Shown here: positions 1 through 9,247 of the stretch, piece after piece
Position numbering within the stretch: the stretch's first letter is position 1
Layout: the number at the start of each line of letters is the position of its first letter
Origin: Desulfurococcaceae archaeon AG1
Lineage (GTDB): Archaea; Thermoproteota; Thermoprotei_A; Sulfolobales; AG1
DNA length: 64,000 nt
Assembly (NCBI GenBank): GCA_003116855.1
Contig: BEWT01000005.1
Span: 1-64,000 of the forward strand
Direction of reading: 5' to 3'
Made by a program: the position numbers and the translations under genes
The notes under the pieces: model-generated
Databases searched by the model: none
The model's input: only the letters and a program-made list of their open reading frames with translations
What the model was told of the DNA's origin: nothing

Positions 1-336
1 CCACCACCCCCACCACCTCCTACCCCCTACGTCCCTCCACACCAACCCACAACTCAGCAACCACAAGCCCAACAGGCACAGCAGCTACCTCCTGCTCCTT
101 ATACTCCCCCACCTCCACCACAGACCCAACAGGCACAGCCATCAACCCAGCCGGGGGTTGCATGCCCTGTCTGTGGATACCAGAACCCGCCTTCGGCTAG
201 ATTCTGCAGAAGCTGTGGATCCCAGTTACAACAGGCAGCACGGATTGGGGGGCAGAGGATATGTCCTCACTGTGGAACGTCTATAAGTTCTGCTACTGCT
301 AAGTTCTGTCCTAAATGTGGTTCCAGGCTATCCTAG
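1..336 (+). CDS. Zinc-ribbon protein, C-terminal part (truncated at window edge)
   Basis: The frame is open from base 1 to a TAG at 334-336, so the start lies outside the window. The visible part begins with a proline run and a Pro/Gln-rich linker. It ends with two short zinc ribbons, each with two CxxC pairs: CPVC/CRSC and CPHC/CPKC. Such double zinc ribbons usually mediate protein or nucleic acid contacts, but the missing N-terminal part would define the function. The stop overlaps the stop of the convergent regulator gene by four bases. Domain call is firm; function is unknown. Confidence 0.8.
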   Translation, partial: PPPPPPPTPYVPPHQPTTQQPQAQQAQQLPPAPYTPPPPPQTQQAQPSTQPGVACPVCGYQNPPSARFCRSCGSQLQQAARIGGQRICPHCGTSISSATAKFCPKCGSRLS

Positions 337-2834
337 AGGTTTTTACCCTTCCTGATACTTGATATCTGTTTTTTCAGCCTCTCTATGAAGAGGCGTGCTT
401 CTCCTTCTCTCCCCTTCGCGGCTTTTTCAAGCATATCTAGTGTTTGGGCTAGTATATCCTCGCCCCTCTTTTTCATACTATCTATACTCCACAAGATGGC
501 TCCACAGATAACCATCACATAGATCTTTCTATAAAAGCTACATTTATGGATATTACCAAGGCTCCATGCAACATCCTCCGAAGGATCTTCGCCCCTTAGA
601 TACCTAGCCAACGCCCTACCAGTTCTAGCAAGCACTAATGGCTCGCCCATCTTGATCTTGTTATTAGTCATGATCTCCTCGGCCTTGTTAAGATCTCTCT
701 CGCCAGCCTCCAGATCTCCTAAGAGGAGCTTTGATATTGACATATCTATATATATACTAGCCTCTAGATATGGGTAGCCAGGCCCTAGGATTGTTGCTGC
801 TTTTTCAAGCATCTCCACAGAGCCCTTAAGATCCGCTAACATGAAGAGGGTGCTAGCCATCTCTTTATACCCTATCGCCAGGCTGTGCTTTGCACCGAGA
901 TCCTCAAAGATCTTCATGGCCGTTTTAAGGGAATCGATGGAATCCCCATACCTAAGCATAACCCTATAAGCCATGCTAAGCCATCCCCTAGCAAGTGCTT
1001 CTCCAAATCTATTCCCAAAGACCATGTATCTCTTCACAAGATGCTCAAGAATCTCTACTGCCTTCTCTAGATCCCCCATCTGCTGGTAAGTAGCTGCAAT
1101 GTTATAGAGGACGCTATCACGGGCCTCACGATCCCTGAGTTCCATTGACATCCTTAAAGCTTGGTTGAGCTCTCTAAGCGATTCTTCATATCTATCTAAA
1201 TGTCTGTATATAATACCCATCTCGATCTTAACGCGGAGCAGGAGTCTCTTGGAATAAGCCTCACCTATCTCTCTAGCCCTTTCAAGATGATCCAGACTGC
1301 TCCAAGGATCCCCTCTAAGCTTCTCAACAATAGCTAGGGCAAGCTCAAACCAGCCGAGGTTTGTGGGACTTTTCCACCTAATCGTATTTCTCGAAATCTT
1401 GTTGAGCACTTCGTTATAGAGATGCAGACCGATCTTTCCTTGACTGATCGACTCAACAAGTTTGGGGAGCATCTCAGCAGCCTCTTCATACATACCAGCA
1501 TCTACATAGTGTTTCATCGCTACCAGGTAATCCTCGACATATCCTCTAGATCTATGGTATGAGGCTATAATAGCATGAAGCTCCTCAGGATCCTCTGTAA
1601 CCCGTGCACATGTCTCTCTGATAAGCTCGTTAGCAGTATATCCTTCCCCTAACCTCTTGACCAGGAACATTCTCTCGAGCGTGCGGACAGCCTGTTTAGG
1701 ATCACTGATTCCGAGAAGCTTGATCATTGAAAAAGGCACGGGCTTTTCCGCTATCGAGATCAGCTCCAATACTCTACGCTCATCAGGCGATAATGAGTCT
1801 ATAACCTCGCTTACTATATATTCCATGGTTTTTGAGAGTGCCTCGGAACTCCTATGGCTCTTTAATAATGATGAGTATAGCAATAATAGATGGGGATGTC
1901 CGCCAAATACTCTATAGAACCTCTCGAAATCCTCTAGCGGTAATCCTACCTTTTCAGCCAGGTCTCTAGCCTCTCCATACCCCATGCCCCTTACCTCTAT
2001 TGATGCGCATCTTCCCAGACAGTCTCTAGGCATTGTTCTTGAGATTATGATCAGCTTGCTCTTGATCCTCCCGAGCTCTGATACCGACTTGACAAGATCG
2101 TGTATAACTGGATCGGTGTTTAGGTGATAGTCATCAATAACTATAACCAGCTCTCTTACCGAGAGCTCCTCAAGCAATAGGTTCATTAAGAGTCTCTCGT
2201 CAGTAACACCGCTATCAAGGGCTTCTAGTAGTCTTGAGTATCCCAGTAGGTTGAGGAAGAGCGAGATCCTTCTGAGAAGCTGTATAAACGTGATCCCCCT
2301 ATAGATCTGGTTCCAAAGCACAGGGATCTTAGAGTCACTTAGAGCCTTAGCTACTAGAGAGGTTTTCCCTATCCCGGCAATGCCTACTACAAAGATGGGG
2401 TTTCCAACAGCCTTTTTCAAAGCATCTATATAGCTCTCTCTACCCACGAAAACAGGTGTAGGGGGTGGGAGGAAATATAGGTCATGCGCAGCTTTACCGC
2501 CAGGCTTTCCAAGATCTATGCTAACACCCCCAGCACCTATCCTGATCAAGATCTCAGGAGATCTAGCATAGTAGAGCTTAACATTAACACCCTCCCTTCT
2601 AACCCATCTACCCTCTACCAAGCCGAGCTTCTCTAGCTTAGAGAGCCTCCTAGATACGGCTGTCTCGTCAGCACCCAGAACTGTGCTGAGCTTTCTGGGG
2701 TTAGACGGCATTGAGGAGAGTATAATTAAGATCTTTAGCGATAAATCATCGGCTAGCGTGGAAAGGATCTCACCGGATCTCGCGCGCTCCTCCTCGTTAC
2801 TGGAGTTGTCGCTAATCATATCGTCTGGAGCCAC
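333..2834 (-). CDS. wHTH-STAND ATPase-TPR transcriptional regulator
   Basis: An 833-residue protein. Residues about 22-95 form an ArsR-like winged helix (recognition part around TAVSRRLSKLEKLGLVEG). A STAND-type P-loop ATPase follows, with Walker A GIAGIGKTSL at 151-160 and Walker B LVIVIDDYH near 229. The C-terminal half is a helical TPR-like array. This is the MalT-like signal-integrating ATPase plan, but with the DNA-binding domain at the N-terminus; it probably senses a ligand or protein and controls transcription. The GTG at 2834 fits a TATA-like stretch near 2855-2870; the ATG at 2819 is an alternative. It is divergent from the AmrS gene. Target genes cannot be told from sequence. Confidence 0.8.
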   Translation of the reverse strand: MAPDDMISDNSSNEEERARSGEILSTLADDLSLKILIILSSMPSNPRKLSTVLGADETAVSRRLSKLEKLGLVEGRWVRREGVNVKLYYARSPEILIRIGAGGVSIDLGKPGGKAAHDLYFLPPPTPVFVGRESYIDALKKAVGNPIFVVGIAGIGKTSLVAKALSDSKIPVLWNQIYRGITFIQLLRRISLFLNLLGYSRLLEALDSGVTDERLLMNLLLEELSVRELVIVIDDYHLNTDPVIHDLVKSVSELGRIKSKLIIISRTMPRDCLGRCASIEVRGMGYGEARDLAEKVGLPLEDFERFYRVFGGHPHLLLLYSSLLKSHRSSEALSKTMEYIVSEVIDSLSPDERRVLELISIAEKPVPFSMIKLLGISDPKQAVRTLERMFLVKRLGEGYTANELIRETCARVTEDPEELHAIIASYHRSRGYVEDYLVAMKHYVDAGMYEEAAEMLPKLVESISQGKIGLHLYNEVLNKISRNTIRWKSPTNLGWFELALAIVEKLRGDPWSSLDHLERAREIGEAYSKRLLLRVKIEMGIIYRHLDRYEESLRELNQALRMSMELRDREARDSVLYNIAATYQQMGDLEKAVEILEHLVKRYMVFGNRFGEALARGWLSMAYRVMLRYGDSIDSLKTAMKIFEDLGAKHSLAIGYKEMASTLFMLADLKGSVEMLEKAATILGPGYPYLEASIYIDMSISKLLLGDLEAGERDLNKAEEIMTNNKIKMGEPLVLARTGRALARYLRGEDPSEDVAWSLGNIHKCSFYRKIYVMVICGAILWSIDSMKKRGEDILAQTLDMLEKAAKGREGEARLFIERLKKQISSIRKGKNL

Positions 2835-2949
2835 CGCCTGACTCTTTAATAACTAACCTTCTATATATATAACGAGAAATATATATGATAACACCGCTTG
2901 CTTGAAAGCGGGTTATAACTGTCCTAGCAATAGATATACTAGAGGATAT

Positions 2950-4080
2950 ATGAAGCAGGCAGAGCTATATAGAAAGCTTGAAGATAAGCGGGTTGAGTGC
3001 CTAGCCTGTGCGAGGAGGTGCAAGCTAGCCCCAGGACAGATAGGTTTCTGTGGGGTTAGGGGTAACAAGGATGGGGAGCTATATTTATTGGTATATGGTA
3101 AGGTTATAGCGATGCATGTAGATCCTATTGAGAAGAAGCCTTTAAGCCACTTCCACCCAGGATCGATGGTTCTCTCAATAGCCACTACAGGCTGTAGCTG
3201 GGCGTGTATGTATTGCCAGAACTTCGATATATCCCAAAGGAGGGTTGTAGAGGGTTTCGAGGTATCGCCAGAAGAGATTGTCGACATAGCCTTGAAGGTG
3301 GGCGCGCAGGGGATAACATATACCTATAACGAGCCAAGCATCTTCGCCGAGTTTGCCCACGATGTTGGGGTTGCCGCCCACAAGAGAGGTCTCTTTAACA
3401 ACTTCGTCTCTAACGGTTATCTAACGGACGAGGCTGTTGACTATCTATCAAAATTCCTCGATGCAATTACTGTTGATTTTAAAGGGAATGCTGATGATAC
3501 TTTCGCAAGGAAATTCATACTTATACCAAGCTATAAGCCTGTTTTCGACGCTCTCTTGGAGCTTAAGAGGAAGAAGATCCATATAGAGATCACAGATCTG
3601 GTGATCCCGAAGGTTGGAGACGATCTTGAGAAGGCTAGAAAGCTTGTGAGATGGATCCACGATAATCTCGGTCCCGAGACACCTATTCATTTCTTAAGAT
3701 TCCACCCCGACTACAAGATGATGGATTACCCCTGGACCCCTATAGAGACTCTTGAGAAGCATATTAAAATAGCTAGGGAGGAGGGGATGAAATATGTTTA
3801 TATAGGCAACGTACCAGGCCATCCAGATGAGCATACATACTGTCCAAAATGCGGTAACGTAGTAATAGAGAGATACGGCTTCGAGATAGTGAGTTGGAAA
3901 CTTACAAAGGATAATAGATGTAGATTCTGCGGTGAGAAAATACCAATAGTAGGAACGCTCCACGAGACATATAAAGATAATAGATTCTTCCCAATACCGA
4001 TCTATAGGCTTAAGAGATTCGAACGAGTTGATGCCAAAAAGATCTTGACATCGTCGAAGGAGCAAAGCAAGAGCAACTGA
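2950..4080 (+). CDS. amrS: AmmeMemoRadiSam system radical SAM enzyme AmrS
   Basis: A 376-residue radical SAM protein of the PflA-like AmrS family. The cluster motif is CSWACMYC (CX3CX2C, Cys 82, 86 and 89), preceded by a Cys-rich N-terminal stretch ([10 protein letters not shown]...GFCGVRG). A C-terminal zinc-ribbon-like part follows (CPKC...CRFC). The family is known from the AMMECR1-Memo-radical SAM gene set of archaea and bacteria, whose substrate is not settled; the other two partners are not in this window. The frame is open back to a TTG at 2902, but similarity begins at the ATG at 2950 ([10 protein letters not shown]). A TATA-rich stretch lies at about 2862-2872. Confidence 0.88.
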   Translation: MKQAELYRKLEDKRVECLACARRCKLAPGQIGFCGVRGNKDGELYLLVYGKVIAMHVDPIEKKPLSHFHPGSMVLSIATTGCSWACMYCQNFDISQRRVVEGFEVSPEEIVDIALKVGAQGITYTYNEPSIFAEFAHDVGVAAHKRGLFNNFVSNGYLTDEAVDYLSKFLDAITVDFKGNADDTFARKFILIPSYKPVFDALLELKRKKIHIEITDLVIPKVGDDLEKARKLVRWIHDNLGPETPIHFLRFHPDYKMMDYPWTPIETLEKHIKIAREEGMKYVYIGNVPGHPDEHTYCPKCGNVVIERYGFEIVSWKLTKDNRCRFCGEKIPIVGTLHETYKDNRFFPIPIYRLKRFERVDAKKILTSSKEQSKSN

Positions 4081-4120
4081 TCTACAAAAGCTTATAATCA
4101 AGCTAACACTATCACACAGT

Positions 4121-4462
4121 GTGATAAACTTGGTGAAAGTTTTGCTCTTAATCATGTCAGGCGATGAAAAAGCGGATCTTGGAGTTAGGTTTGCTTATAG
4201 ATCAATAGAGAATCAGAGGTTCGAAGACCTGAAAGTTATATTTTTCGGCCCTAGCCAGAAAAGGATCCTAGAATACAGCGGTGAGATGAAGAAAATGCTA
4301 GATGAACTCAAGAAAAGAGGAGCTGTCGATGCTGCATGCATAGGTGTAGCCAAGGATCTAGGGATCGAAAAACCCCTGGAAGATCTCGGGCTCACCTTAG
4401 TACCAGTGGGCAATAGAATCAAATATTTCTTAGAAAAAGGATATCAGGTTATATCTTTCTAG
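4121..4462 (+). CDS. DsrE/DsrF-like sulfur-relay family protein
   Basis: A 113-residue protein with the compact alpha/beta pattern of DsrE-like proteins: a first strand KVLLLIMSG, a helix, a second strand KVIFFGPS, then the AACIGVAKDLGI and LVPVGNRIKYFLEKGYQVISF segments. The active cysteine of some family members may correspond to the Cys in AACIG, but this is uncertain. The GTG at 4121 lies about 26 bases after a TATA-like CTTATAAT (4091-4098), giving a leaderless start. The GTG at 4133, with GTGAT upstream, is an alternative. It follows amrS closely and may be independently transcribed. The exact substrate is unknown. Confidence 0.65.
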   Translation: MINLVKVLLLIMSGDEKADLGVRFAYRSIENQRFEDLKVIFFGPSQKRILEYSGEMKKMLDELKKRGAVDAACIGVAKDLGIEKPLEDLGLTLVPVGNRIKYFLEKGYQVISF

Positions 4463-4464
4463 CA

Positions 4465-4755
4465 CTATTTAGCAGCAAGCTCCTGCTCGGTTTTTCTCCT
4501 CTTAACAGCGGCATCAAACACTATCCAGTTTCTATACCACTCCTCATTTTCCCTCCTCAAGAGCTCTAGAACCATTCTAGTAAGATCCTTTGCAGACACC
4601 TCCTTAACACCTTGATCGAGAAGCCTTCCCTCAATTATTTTAGCGATCTTTCTAGCAGCATCAGGCGTAGCCCCCGCTTTCATACAGCTCACAACGATTT
4701 TTTCGAACACGAATTCCTCCTTACTCCCATCTCTTTTTACAACATATATGGTCAA
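4465..4755 (-). CDS. Standalone ATP-cone domain protein
   Basis: A 96-residue protein made almost only of an ATP-cone: VVKRDGSKEEFVFEKI, then helices with GATPDAARKIAKIIEGRL. ATP-cones bind adenine nucleotides and usually sit at the N-terminus of ribonucleotide reductases or in NrdR. Here there is neither a reductase domain nor the NrdR zinc ribbon. A charged C-terminal helix ending in RRKTEQELAAK follows. The TTG start at 4755 is preceded by the SD-like GGTGATC at suitable distance. A nucleotide-sensing role is inferred from the domain only. Confidence 0.75.
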   Translation of the reverse strand: MTIYVVKRDGSKEEFVFEKIVVSCMKAGATPDAARKIAKIIEGRLLDQGVKEVSAKDLTRMVLELLRRENEEWYRNWIVFDAAVKRRKTEQELAAK

Positions 4756-5119
4756 GACCCGATCACCATAACAATATCTTTAATTAAAAATATATCTATC
4801 ACACTAATGTATCATGGATCTGTGCCCATAATAACATAAATAAAACCATAATCCTGCGCTCTGCCCTAATAAGCTGGTTTCGATGTCAACCCTTGATCGT
4901 GTTGAAGGATACCACTCAGGCAGACAGGGCTTATCCTAAAGATCTCCATATCGCTTGGCTCAGCATCGCGCACAAACCACAGGATAGAGATCCCTGTAGA
5001 GTATATGGGAGTTTTTAGATGAGATGTAGAAGGACATAGAAGAAAAACAAATAATATCAACAAATATCAAGAGACAAACAGATAACAACATATATCTGAC
5101 TAGTATGAACTATATACTA
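4756..5119. other. Intergenic stretch, no confident gene
   Basis: About 365 bases between the ATP-cone gene and fixA. A minus-strand frame (4866-5063, up to 65 codons) has a protein-like second half (FVRDAEPSDMEIFRISPVC) but a poor N-terminal part and no SD; it could be a small gene or a remnant. I see no RNA gene or repeat. The promoter of fixA should lie near the 3' end, where the sequence is AT-rich. Confidence 0.4.
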
Positions 5120-5133
5120 GGTGGTTTGAAATA
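5120..5133 (+). promoter_or_regulatory. SD site and AUA start of fixA
   Basis: GGTGGT at 5120-5125 followed by a five-base spacer and ATA at 5131. The codons after it read ILVFALVKGVPANTARV, the conserved first strand and nucleotide loop of ETF-beta. No ATG, GTG or TTG is in frame before the GTG at 5149. Confidence 0.65.
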
Positions 5134-6324
5134 CTCGTATTCGCCCTCGTGAAAGGGGTTCCAGCGAACACAGCAAGGGTTGTGACTGTAGGCGGTATCT
5201 TGAGGAGGGAGGAGATGGATATAGTTCTGAATCCTTATGATAGGAAAACCATTGAGGCTGCTGATTATATGAGGAGAAGGGTTGGGGGAAAGCTTGTGGC
5301 AATGTCTATGGGTCCCCACCCAAAGATCATACCCATAATGAGGGAGATCTTCGATGCAGAGGTTTCTGGGATAGATGAGGCGTATATATTAAGTGACAAA
5401 AGAATGGCTGGTGCTGATACGTGGGCTACATCATATACACTCTCTAAAGGGATCTTAAAAGTATTATCAATACATAGAGAAGCGATCGAGACGCTGGCTA
5501 ACGCTATAGAGTCTGGCGAGGCTATAGATAAGGTTGAGGCTTTAGCAACAGATCTATATAGAAGAAACCTTATACCCAACAAGATCTATAGTGATAAGCC
5601 ATCAATAAGGGATACCCTTATTAACATGCTTAGAGAGGGAAAGATCTCTAGGAGCGATGCCGTAGAACTCCTCAGGGAGGAGGCAAAGAGAGTTACAACT
5701 AACTTCGTTATTTTCTGTGGGATGAAAGCAGCCGATGGAGAGACCGGTAACGTTGGCCCTCAGGTTGCTGAGGCCCTTTCACAGGAGCTTGGGCTCACGA
5801 TCCCCCATGCGTCCTTTGTGGTTGATTATGAGTATGTTAGTGAGAGGAACTCTCTTCTGGTAAAGAGGAGGCTTATAAACGTCATGCAGATCCTAGAGTT
5901 AGATCTCCCGTCGGTTCTAACAATCCATGTTGACTACTCAGCACCGCCTGTACCTCTGACTGGTAGGAGAGCTTCTCTTATGAATTCGTATAGGGGTAAG
6001 AACACTAATATAACCATATGGTCTGCTGACGATATAAAGGCTGATCCAAGGTATATAGGACTTGCTGGATCGCCAACGGTAGTTGGCCCGGGGATTGATA
6101 TTAGCAGACCCCATGTTAGGAAGATTGTTGGATTATCTATCATAGCTGCTAAGGATATCGATAAGATCAACTATGGTGATAAGACCTATGGTCCCTTCAA
6201 AAAAGGAGATCTCCTTGACAGCCTGCCCGAGGATCTTAAGAGGGATCTAGTGGCAAAGGGGCTGGCTAAGACCTTTGATTACGAGGATCTTGCTGAAGAG
6301 ATTATAAGCATATTGAGGGGGTAG
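5131..6324 (+). CDS. fixA: Electron transfer flavoprotein beta subunit (FixA)
   Basis: About 397 residues from the proposed AUA start. It contains the ETF-beta signature CGMKAADGETGNVGPQVAE and the family N-terminus ILVFALVKGVPANTARV. It is longer than the usual roughly 260 residues, with extra helical sequence around LRREEAKR and an extended C-terminus. In FixABCX this subunit binds the bifurcating-domain nucleotide together with FixB. The only standard start, GTG at 5149, would delete the first beta-strand. A GGTGGT SD precedes ATA 5131 instead. A one-base loss in the AAA run at 5128-5131 (restoring TTG AAA ATA) is the competing explanation. First gene of the fixA-fixB-fixCX operon. Confidence 0.9.
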   Translation: MLVFALVKGVPANTARVVTVGGILRREEMDIVLNPYDRKTIEAADYMRRRVGGKLVAMSMGPHPKIIPIMREIFDAEVSGIDEAYILSDKRMAGADTWATSYTLSKGILKVLSIHREAIETLANAIESGEAIDKVEALATDLYRRNLIPNKIYSDKPSIRDTLINMLREGKISRSDAVELLREEAKRVTTNFVIFCGMKAADGETGNVGPQVAEALSQELGLTIPHASFVVDYEYVSERNSLLVKRRLINVMQILELDLPSVLTIHVDYSAPPVPLTGRRASLMNSYRGKNTNITIWSADDIKADPRYIGLAGSPTVVGPGIDISRPHVRKIVGLSIIAAKDIDKINYGDKTYGPFKKGDLLDSLPEDLKRDLVAKGLAKTFDYEDLAEEIISILRG

Positions 6325-6332
6325 ATGGTTCT

Positions 6333-7484
6333 ATGCAGTCACAAAACCAGCAGACACAGACCCTCAACATGCTCCCACCAACGCCAGATATAGAGAGCTA
6401 TAGGGATGTCTGGACATTTGTCGAGATCTTTAGAGGAGAGCTGATAAGCTATAGCCTTGAGGGGATAGCTGCTGCTAGAAAGATAGCTTCTAAGGTTGGC
6501 ATGAAAGTAGGGGCTCTTGTAGCTGGCGATAAAGTTAGCGATGATATTGCTAAAACACTGATAGAACACGGTGCAGACTATGTGGTTGCTGTGGAGCACC
6601 AATACCTAGCTGATTACGAACCTCTCGCCTATACCGAGGCTTTGGAAGAGATCGTGAGGCTTAGAAAGCCATGGGCTCTTATATTTATGGCCGATGAGAT
6701 GGGCAGAGATCTAGCCCCAAGGCTTGCCTACAGACTTGTCACAGGGCTTGCTACAGATAATATTGATTTCGATGTTGAGGACTTCTTTCACGGGCTCTTG
6801 AAAGAAAAGTTCACAAACATACTGGCTCAGATAAGGCCTGACTTTGCTACTAGGATAGCTAAGATCTATACGCCGAGGCATAGACCCCAGATAGCGTCTC
6901 TCCGACCAGGCTCTTTTAAACCACTCCAGAGAGATCGATCTAGGGTTGGGGATATATATAGATACACACCATCACTTAAAAATTACCAGAAGAAAGTAAG
7001 GGTCGTGGATTACGAGAAGATCGAAGATAGAGGTGCTGAGCTTCTGGGTGCTAAGTTAATAGTGGGTCTAGGGCTAGGGATCTTGAGGGATGCCGAGGGG
7101 AATGCCAAGAACCCTCTAGAGGCTGTTGATATGGCTAGAAAGATCCTAGATCTTGTTAGAAGAAAACTCGGCGTTGAGACAGCGCTGGGGGCTTCTAGAG
7201 CACTTATACATGCAGATGTAAAGGAGCTGAGAGAGATCATAACACATGATATACAGATCGGGCAGACCGGAAAGACAGTATCGCCCAAGGTATATATAGC
7301 TGCTGGTATAAGTGGTGCAATACAGCATAGAGTAGGGATCCTAAGGGCTGGCAGTGTGGTTGCTATAAATATAGACCCCAGAGCACCGATACACGAGATA
7401 GCTCACTACTCAATAATAGAAGACCTATATAGAGCCTTGCCTAAGCTTTACGAGGCGTTGCAGAAAAAGCTTGAGAGTAGGTGA
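6333..7484 (+). CDS. fixB: Electron transfer flavoprotein alpha subunit (FixB)
   Basis: A 383-residue ETF-alpha. The N-terminal half is the Rossmann-like domain (VWTFVEIFRGELISYSLEGIAAARK). The C-terminal half carries the FAD-binding signature GQTGKTVSPKVYIAAGISGAIQH and ends with VAINIDPRAPIHEIAHYSIIEDL. It pairs with FixA, eight bases upstream, and its stop overlaps the GTG start of fixCX by four bases (GTGA), indicating translational coupling. A polar Gln-rich N-terminal extension of about 20 residues is unusual but contains no signal peptide. Confidence 0.93.
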   Translation: MQSQNQQTQTLNMLPPTPDIESYRDVWTFVEIFRGELISYSLEGIAAARKIASKVGMKVGALVAGDKVSDDIAKTLIEHGADYVVAVEHQYLADYEPLAYTEALEEIVRLRKPWALIFMADEMGRDLAPRLAYRLVTGLATDNIDFDVEDFFHGLLKEKFTNILAQIRPDFATRIAKIYTPRHRPQIASLRPGSFKPLQRDRSRVGDIYRYTPSLKNYQKKVRVVDYEKIEDRGAELLGAKLIVGLGLGILRDAEGNAKNPLEAVDMARKILDLVRRKLGVETALGASRALIHADVKELREIITHDIQIGQTGKTVSPKVYIAAGISGAIQHRVGILRAGSVVAINIDPRAPIHEIAHYSIIEDLYRALPKLYEALQKKLESR

Positions 7485-9208
7485 GGATAGTGGTAGACAA
7501 GCACGATGTGATAGTAGTAGGGGCAGGACTAGCTGGGAGTGCTGCTGCATATTATCTAGCTAAGAGGGGCTATGATGTACTGTTGGTTGAAAAAGCCAAG
7601 GTACCTGGGCAGAGGAACGTTACTGGAGGCGTTCTCTACGGATCCTTTATCCCGGGGTATGGGTTAATAGACCTCATACCGGATTTTGAAAGCGAGGCTC
7701 CGCTCGAGAGGAAGGTGGTTAAATACAGGCTTGCAATGATATCAAGCCCTACATATCCTGCTGAGTATAGATATAGGGCTGTCGCTCCTAACAAGAGATC
7801 ATATATGGTTCTAGAGATAGACGAGACATCCGTGCTCGATAGATTTATCCATAGAGGTATATCCACAGGACATGATTACACTGTGATCAGGGCTAAGTTT
7901 GATAGATGGTTCGCGAGAAAAGTTGAAGAGGTCGGGGGAATTGTGGTCACAGCAACAGCTGTCGAGGATCTCGTTATCGAGGATGATAGGGTCGTCGGTA
8001 TAAGAACCAATAAAGAGGAGATACACGCGGATCTTGTTATAGATGCTAGCGGTGTTACAAGCAAGCTTGTAATAAAGGCTGGGCTTAGAAAACCTCTAGA
8101 TCCTAGCCAGGTTTACCATGGTATCAAACAGGTTTACCAACTTAGCGAGGATGAGATCAACAAGAGGTTCGGGCTTAAAAACGGAGAGGGGATGGCTATA
8201 GCTATAATGGGTGATTTCCTCAGAGGAATGATCGGCGGTGGCTTCATATATACAAACAGGGATACGATCTCGGTAGGCCTTGTTGTTACAATGAGCAGCA
8301 TGCTCAAGAGTCTCAGAAAAAATGTCAAAGATATTGGGAAACCGTTGGACGTGCTAGAGGATATGATCTCACACCCGTATGTGAGCAGATTTATAGAGGG
8401 TGCAAAGCTTGTTGAGTACTCAGCACATAACATTCCTAAAGGACCCATGACTATTCTTGAAAAGCCTTTGAGAAGCGGCTTTCTAGTAGCTGGGGATGCT
8501 TTGGGAGCATTCGTAAAGATAGGAGGTCTTATAGACGGTATGAGGAGAGCTATAGCTACAGGGATCATGGCTGCCCAGGCTTATATATATGCTAGGAAGA
8601 ACAACGACTTCAGCGAGAAGACTCTCTCCATATACCTAGATCTCCTCCAACCGATCTATAGGGATATTAGAAGGGCTGCCAGAAACAGCATCCTGTCCGA
8701 GAGCAAACTCCTATATGGTCCCGGGTATAAGCTTCTCCTAAGATTTCTCGGGAAAAAAGTCTTGGGAACCGTGGAGGAGAGGATCAATAATAAGGATGCT
8801 TTACAGAAGATCCAGGAAAGAACAGGGCTCCTAGTATATGAAGAGGATAAGAACTACTCACACATAAAGATTGATTACGCCGCAGCTAATAGAGATCCGT
8901 ATAAGCTCTGGGTCCCAGCATGCCCGACCAACTGCTACACATTATCGGTTCCCGGAAAGGGTATATTCGCCTCGTATAGGGATCTATATAAGCATAACCT
9001 AGATAAGCTTAAGAAAACAGGATCTAGTGGTAAGGGTCTCGAGAAAAAAGCCCTTGAAGAAACATGGAGAGACGTTGCTAGGGCTGAGATCAGGTTTGAT
9101 CATGTTGCATGTGTCTCGTGCGGAACATGCTGGGTAATCGGTCCCCCAGATGTCATTTCATTCAACCCAGAGAGGAGCGGACATGGAGTTAAGTTTAGAT
9201 ACGGCTAG
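7481..9208 (+). CDS. fixC: FixC-FixX fusion: ETF dehydrogenase with C-terminal ferredoxin-like domain
   Basis: A 575-residue protein. The N-terminal FAD-binding motif is GAGLAGSAAAYYLAKRGYDVLLVEK; the middle is the FixC/ETF-quinone oxidoreductase fold (VAGDALGAF near residue 345). The C-terminal part, from about residue 475, is FixX-like: CPTNC (481-485) and CVSCGTC (544-550) can ligate one [4Fe-4S] cluster. In other organisms fixC and fixX are separate genes. The complex would couple NADH oxidation to reduction of quinone and ferredoxin by bifurcation, as known for FixABCX; use here is inferred. The GTG start overlaps the fixB stop. Confidence 0.9.
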   Translation: MRIVVDKHDVIVVGAGLAGSAAAYYLAKRGYDVLLVEKAKVPGQRNVTGGVLYGSFIPGYGLIDLIPDFESEAPLERKVVKYRLAMISSPTYPAEYRYRAVAPNKRSYMVLEIDETSVLDRFIHRGISTGHDYTVIRAKFDRWFARKVEEVGGIVVTATAVEDLVIEDDRVVGIRTNKEEIHADLVIDASGVTSKLVIKAGLRKPLDPSQVYHGIKQVYQLSEDEINKRFGLKNGEGMAIAIMGDFLRGMIGGGFIYTNRDTISVGLVVTMSSMLKSLRKNVKDIGKPLDVLEDMISHPYVSRFIEGAKLVEYSAHNIPKGPMTILEKPLRSGFLVAGDALGAFVKIGGLIDGMRRAIATGIMAAQAYIYARKNNDFSEKTLSIYLDLLQPIYRDIRRAARNSILSESKLLYGPGYKLLLRFLGKKVLGTVEERINNKDALQKIQERTGLLVYEEDKNYSHIKIDYAAANRDPYKLWVPACPTNCYTLSVPGKGIFASYRDLYKHNLDKLKKTGSSGKGLEKKALEETWRDVARAEIRFDHVACVSCGTCWVIGPPDVISFNPERSGHGVKFRYG

Positions 9209-9247
9209 GCTTTAGTATTTACCGACGCTGGTTATACCACGGTGTTT

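Noticed and set aside
3694-4155. 153-codon minus-strand ORF over amrS end
   Set aside because: Crosses two genes on the other strand and has no coding character.
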